Of a stretch of 32,701 nt of DNA, positions 30,135 through 32,701 are shown in pieces. Both the position numbers and the translations under genes were made by a program. Below the pieces are notes generated by a model that made no database searches, was not told the origin of the DNA, and was given only the letters and a program-made list of their open reading frames with translations. How positions within the stretch are numbered: the first letter of the stretch is position 1; every line of letters begins with the position of its first letter. Source of the stretch: Fen-549 sp964636655 (GTDB lineage Bacteria; Actinomycetota; Thermoleophilia; Gaiellales; Gaiellaceae); the NCBI GenBank assembly GCA_964636655.1, contig CAZWTK010000020.1:1-32701 (forward strand), read 5' to 3'.

Positions 30135-30577
30135 CGCCGGCGAGACCCGGGCGAGGCCGGCTCCTCCTGGTCGAGACCGGTCACGAACGCGATCTGGATC
30201 GCCGTCATCGTCAGATAGAGGACTGTCGCCAGAAAGCCGTCGAGCGGCCAGGCGGCCATGTTGTGCACCAGGTGCGCGACGATCGCCGCCAGTCCGATCG
30301 CCAGACCGATCGAGAACAGATGGAACGCCTCCCAAAGTGAGAAGACGGCCGGGGGCCGGACGTTCTGGCTGTAGAGGCCGCCGAAGGCGATCAGCGCAAC
30401 CAGAGCGAAGCCGATCAGCGCCCCGCCCATGAACAGGAAGGCGTCGGCCGTCGTCGGCAACCCTCGCGCGTGCGAAAGCACGGCGCCCGAGGTCCAGATC
30501 GTGAGCGTATAGCCGTAGGGGAAGGCGCTCGAGACGACGGTCTGTTTGAGCGCACCGCGATAGTGTTCGCCGGTCAT
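30131..30577 (-). CDS. Four-helix membrane protein, unknown function
   Basis: 148 residues from an ATG at 30577 preceded by GGGAGGGAGAG. Four hydrophobic helices (about 20-37, 48-68, 80-103 and 110-130) include FPYGYTLTIWTSGAVLSH, ADAFLFMGGALIGFALVALIAFGG, LWEAFHLFSIGLAIGLAAIVAH and GFLATVLYLTMTAIQIAFV. A frame extension to 30691 has no membrane-protein character. I do not recognise the family. It is divergent from the HisKA-like gene and tail-to-tail with the small membrane protein. Confidence 0.72.
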   Translation of the reverse strand: MTGEHYRGALKQTVVSSAFPYGYTLTIWTSGAVLSHARGLPTTADAFLFMGGALIGFALVALIAFGGLYSQNVRPPAVFSLWEAFHLFSIGLAIGLAAIVAHLVHNMAAWPLDGFLATVLYLTMTAIQIAFVTGLDQEEPASPGSRRR

Positions 30578-30841
30578 CTGGCTGCTCTCCCTCCCACTCG
30601 TCGGGATCCGACCTTCGCCGACTCTCCAGAGCTCGAAATACCCACTAGCGCCCGTCTTTCGAACCTGAGTCGTGCCCCACCCGTACCGCAAAGCCGCTCA
30701 AGAAGGCGGTTTCGTGAGCGAAGTCTCACGCAATCCGAATACGTTCGAGGTCAAGAGGGGTGGCATCGAAACACCCGCGCTCTACTCTCGACAGACCTCG
30801 CCAGATTGACGAAACGCCCAGCCCAAGGAGGTTCTCGAGGG

Positions 30842-31381
30842 ATGGAATCACACGTCAACCTGATACTCGGATTCGTCGAGATACTGCTCGCCGTGATCGC
30901 GCTACTGCAGCTCGGGCGCCTCGTACGCTCGTTCCCGTGGTTGGTGGCGATGACGATCTTCTTCATCGCGCGCGGGCTGGACAGGATCTACGTGGGCGCG
31001 CTCGGCCACGAGCCGGTGATAGCGCCGGTGATTACCGATGGTTTCCTGATCGCGGTCGTGCTGCTCTTGCTATTCGGCATGCGCCGAACCGTGCTCGCGC
31101 TCAGGCGCTCGATCGATGACGCCGAGTGGCGGAAGAGCGAGTACGAGCGCGCGCTGGTCGACTACCGGACGCTCGTTCGCCATCGTCTCGCCAATCCGCT
31201 CACGGTGGTGATGGCCGGCGTCGAGATGCTCCGCCACGCTCCCGCTCGTAACGAGCAAGAGCGGGTGATCCTCGACAACGTCTACCACGGCGTCAGGCGC
31301 CTCAGGCGAGTCTCGGTCGACGCTGAGCCGCTATCGGACGAGGAGGAGCGACTCGATCCGACGCCCAGGCTCCCCACCTGA
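30842..31381 (+). CDS. Membrane protein with a HisKA-like phosphoacceptor helix but no ATPase domain
   Basis: 179 residues from an ATG at 30842 with AGGAGG upstream. Three helices occupy about 5-80 (LILGFVEILLAVIALLQLGRLV; FPWLVAMTIFFIARGLDRIY; APVITDGFLIAVVLLLLFGM). A coiled segment (RSIDDAEWRKSEYERALVDYRTLV) runs into HRLANPLTVVMAGVEMLRH, close to the H-box of histidine kinases (H114), and a second helix NEQERVILDNVYHGVRRLRRV as in HisKA. The protein ends ~20 residues later without N, G1 or G2 boxes. It could be a phosphotransfer or dimerisation partner, or a truncated kinase. A sensor kinase gene follows 48 bases downstream. Confidence 0.75.
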   Translation: MESHVNLILGFVEILLAVIALLQLGRLVRSFPWLVAMTIFFIARGLDRIYVGALGHEPVIAPVITDGFLIAVVLLLLFGMRRTVLALRRSIDDAEWRKSEYERALVDYRTLVRHRLANPLTVVMAGVEMLRHAPARNEQERVILDNVYHGVRRLRRVSVDAEPLSDEEERLDPTPRLPT

Positions 31382-31429
31382 CGGGCCTGTACGTCAATAC
31401 TGTGAGCGATGCGAAAAGGAATATTCAGC

Positions 31430-32701
31430 ATGCGCTGGTGGCTGGCGCTCATCTTCGCGGCCATCGTCGCCTCGACGGCGCTCTTCGTCGCCGAGGTGAT
31501 GACGAAACGTAGCGAGGCCGCGTTCCAGAGCCGAGCCCAGGATCTCGCCGCCGGAACCACGGTCGACGCGGCCAACCGCCTCAAGCAGACCCCGGGGCGT
31601 GGAAAGCTCTCGGAGGCGACCGCCCGCATCGCACGCGAGAAGGGGATCGCGCTGTTCGTGTTCGACGCCGCCGGCGGGCTGCTGACTCCCGAGAGATCCC
31701 AGGGCATCGACATCGGCTCGATCGAGACGGGTAACGACGTTCTCACACTTCCGCTGCAGGGGAAACGGGTGGTTCAGACTACGGACGACGGTCGCCGAAT
31801 ACTGATTGGGCTTCCGCTCCGTGACGTGCCTCCCGCTGCGGCGCTCGTCGGCGTCGCCTCCCGCCCCGATTTGGTCGCCGCCGGGCGAATCGTTCACGGG
31901 AAGGTGATCGGCGCCGTCGCCCTTGCCGTTTTCTTCGGCGCTCTGATCGGCATCGTCGTCGCCTTCGTGATCACCTCTCGGCTCAGGCGCATCGCGCAGA
32001 CCGCGATCGCGATCGGGGACGGAAACTTCGAGCAGAAGCTCTCGTCGCGCTTCCCGGACGAACTCGGGCAACTCGCCGCGGCGATCGACGGTATGCGGCT
32101 GCAGCTGAGCGGCTCGTTCGAGAGCCTCGACGGCGAGCGTGCGCGGCTCGCACGACTGCTGGAGCAGCTCCAGGAGGGCGTGCTCGCCGTCGATTCCAAA
32201 CTGAATATCGTCTATGCCAACGGCCGGGCACGTTTGCTGCTGCGTAGCGGATCGCTCGCCGAGCGAGATCCACTCCCCGATCCCTGGCCGGAGCTCTCAC
32301 TCAGAGAGCTGGCAAAACAGCTGTTCGAGCGCGACGCTTCGGTCCTCTATCGGCGCGTGTCGTCGGCGCCGGCGAAAACCTACGCGGTGGCGGGCGTTCC
32401 AGCCCGCGCCGGAGTCGCCCTGCTCGTGATCACCGATGTGAGCCTGCAGGAGCAGCGCGAACGAGCCGAGCGCGAGTTCGTCGCCAATGCGGCGCACGAG
32501 CTGAGAACGCCGCTCTCGGCGATCGCCGGCGCGGCCGAGGCGCTCAACGCGGGCGCCAAGGACCTACCGTCCGACCGAGATCGCTTCATTGCCATCATCG
32601 GCCGGCAGACGGGCCGCCTGGGCAGGCTCGTCCAAGCGCTGCTCGCGCTGGCGAGAGCGCAAACCGGAACCGAGCAGCTCCAGCTCGAGCCGGTCGAGCT
32701 C
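31430..32701 (+). CDS. Sensor histidine kinase with HAMP and PAS-like domains (cut by right edge)
   Basis: At least 424 residues from an ATG at 31430 (AAAGGA nine bases upstream; an earlier ATG at 31409 is less likely). Two membrane helices (about 5-22 and 158-182) bracket an extracytoplasmic domain of ~135 residues. A HAMP-like linker follows (about 183-232: SRLRRIAQTAIAIGDGNFEQKL...DELGQLAAAIDGM). A PAS-like segment near 240-340 holds LQEGVLAVDSKLNIVYANGRAR. The HisKA box has H356 in FVANAAHELRTPLSAIAG. The ATPase domain lies beyond the window. This is the PhoR/WalK layout; the response regulator should be searched for next door to the right. Confidence 0.93.
   Translation, partial: MRWWLALIFAAIVASTALFVAEVMTKRSEAAFQSRAQDLAAGTTVDAANRLKQTPGRGKLSEATARIAREKGIALFVFDAAGGLLTPERSQGIDIGSIETGNDVLTLPLQGKRVVQTTDDGRRILIGLPLRDVPPAAALVGVASRPDLVAAGRIVHGKVIGAVALAVFFGALIGIVVAFVITSRLRRIAQTAIAIGDGNFEQKLSSRFPDELGQLAAAIDGMRLQLSGSFESLDGERARLARLLEQLQEGVLAVDSKLNIVYANGRARLLLRSGSLAERDPLPDPWPELSLRELAKQLFERDASVLYRRVSSAPAKTYAVAGVPARAGVALLVITDVSLQEQRERAEREFVANAAHELRTPLSAIAGAAEALNAGAKDLPSDRDRFIAIIGRQTGRLGRLVQALLALARAQTGTEQLQLEPVEL

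Noticed and set aside
30692..30841. Possible cyclic di-GMP (GEMM) riboswitch, suggested by CGCAAAGCC upstream of the HisKA-like gene
   Set aside because: Only that short string matches; the paired stems and other conserved bases of the aptamer could not be found.

Overview
The window reads as a chromosomal segment of a high-GC Gram-positive bacterium, most likely Actinomycetota and plausibly class Thermoleophilia (Solirubrobacterales/Gaiellales relatives). The pointers are GC-rich coding DNA with GTG/TTG starts, LexA boxes of the CGAAC-N4-GTTCG type, a zinc-binding S18, ThyX instead of ThyA, a class II DAHP synthase, a CGNR-type regulator and a tRNA-Leu without an encoded CCA. The class is inferred from gene content and was not tested by database search. 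Most of the window is housekeeping DNA; no phage, plasmid, transposase gene or CRISPR array was seen.

Layout. 1-2050 is visibly AT-richer than the rest and holds the end of a LuxR-type regulator and a membrane HD-GYP phosphodiesterase. 2059-7691 (minus strand) carries a small LuxR-type regulator, a peptide-type ABC solute-binding lipoprotein, an RpoD-family sigma factor and a TopB-like topoisomerase. 7.9-11.1 kb has a histone-deacetylase-family enzyme and a divergent NarL/NarX-type two-component pair. 11.1-13.4 kb (minus) holds RNase P RNA, a small zinc-ribbon protein overlapping its 5' end, LexA with its own LexA box, a frameshifted GNAT gene, strong hairpins, tRNA-Leu(GAG) and SecG. 13.4-17.2 kb (minus) has a glycosyltransferase, a GH5 hydrolase and an acyl-CoA mutase large subunit.

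17.2-20.1 kb carries two M50 site-2-type proteases around a LOG-family gene, with a 25-nt direct repeat in the gap between LOG and the second protease. 20.2-21.4 kb is a compact module: a CGNR regulator diverges from a near-consensus promoter full of small palindromes that drives a 45-residue protein and an overlapping cupin. 21.9-23.6 kb is the rpsF-ssb-rpsR-rplI operon, with a second LexA box just before ssb. Then come plsY, a membrane-anchored unknown, thyX, an orphan DppB-type permease, aroG/aroF class II, a PfkB sugar kinase, small unknown and membrane proteins, a membrane protein with a lone HisKA-like helix, and a HAMP/PAS/HisKA sensor kinase cut by the right edge.

Together, the lexA autoregulatory box and the matching box before ssb indicate an SOS circuit visible twice in this window. 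No large undescribed system is evident. The best candidates for new biology are the CGNR / 45-residue protein / cupin module with its palindromic promoter, the hairpin cluster 3' of tRNA-Leu, the repeated CATCCCCCG element beside LuxR-type genes, and the HisKA-only membrane protein.
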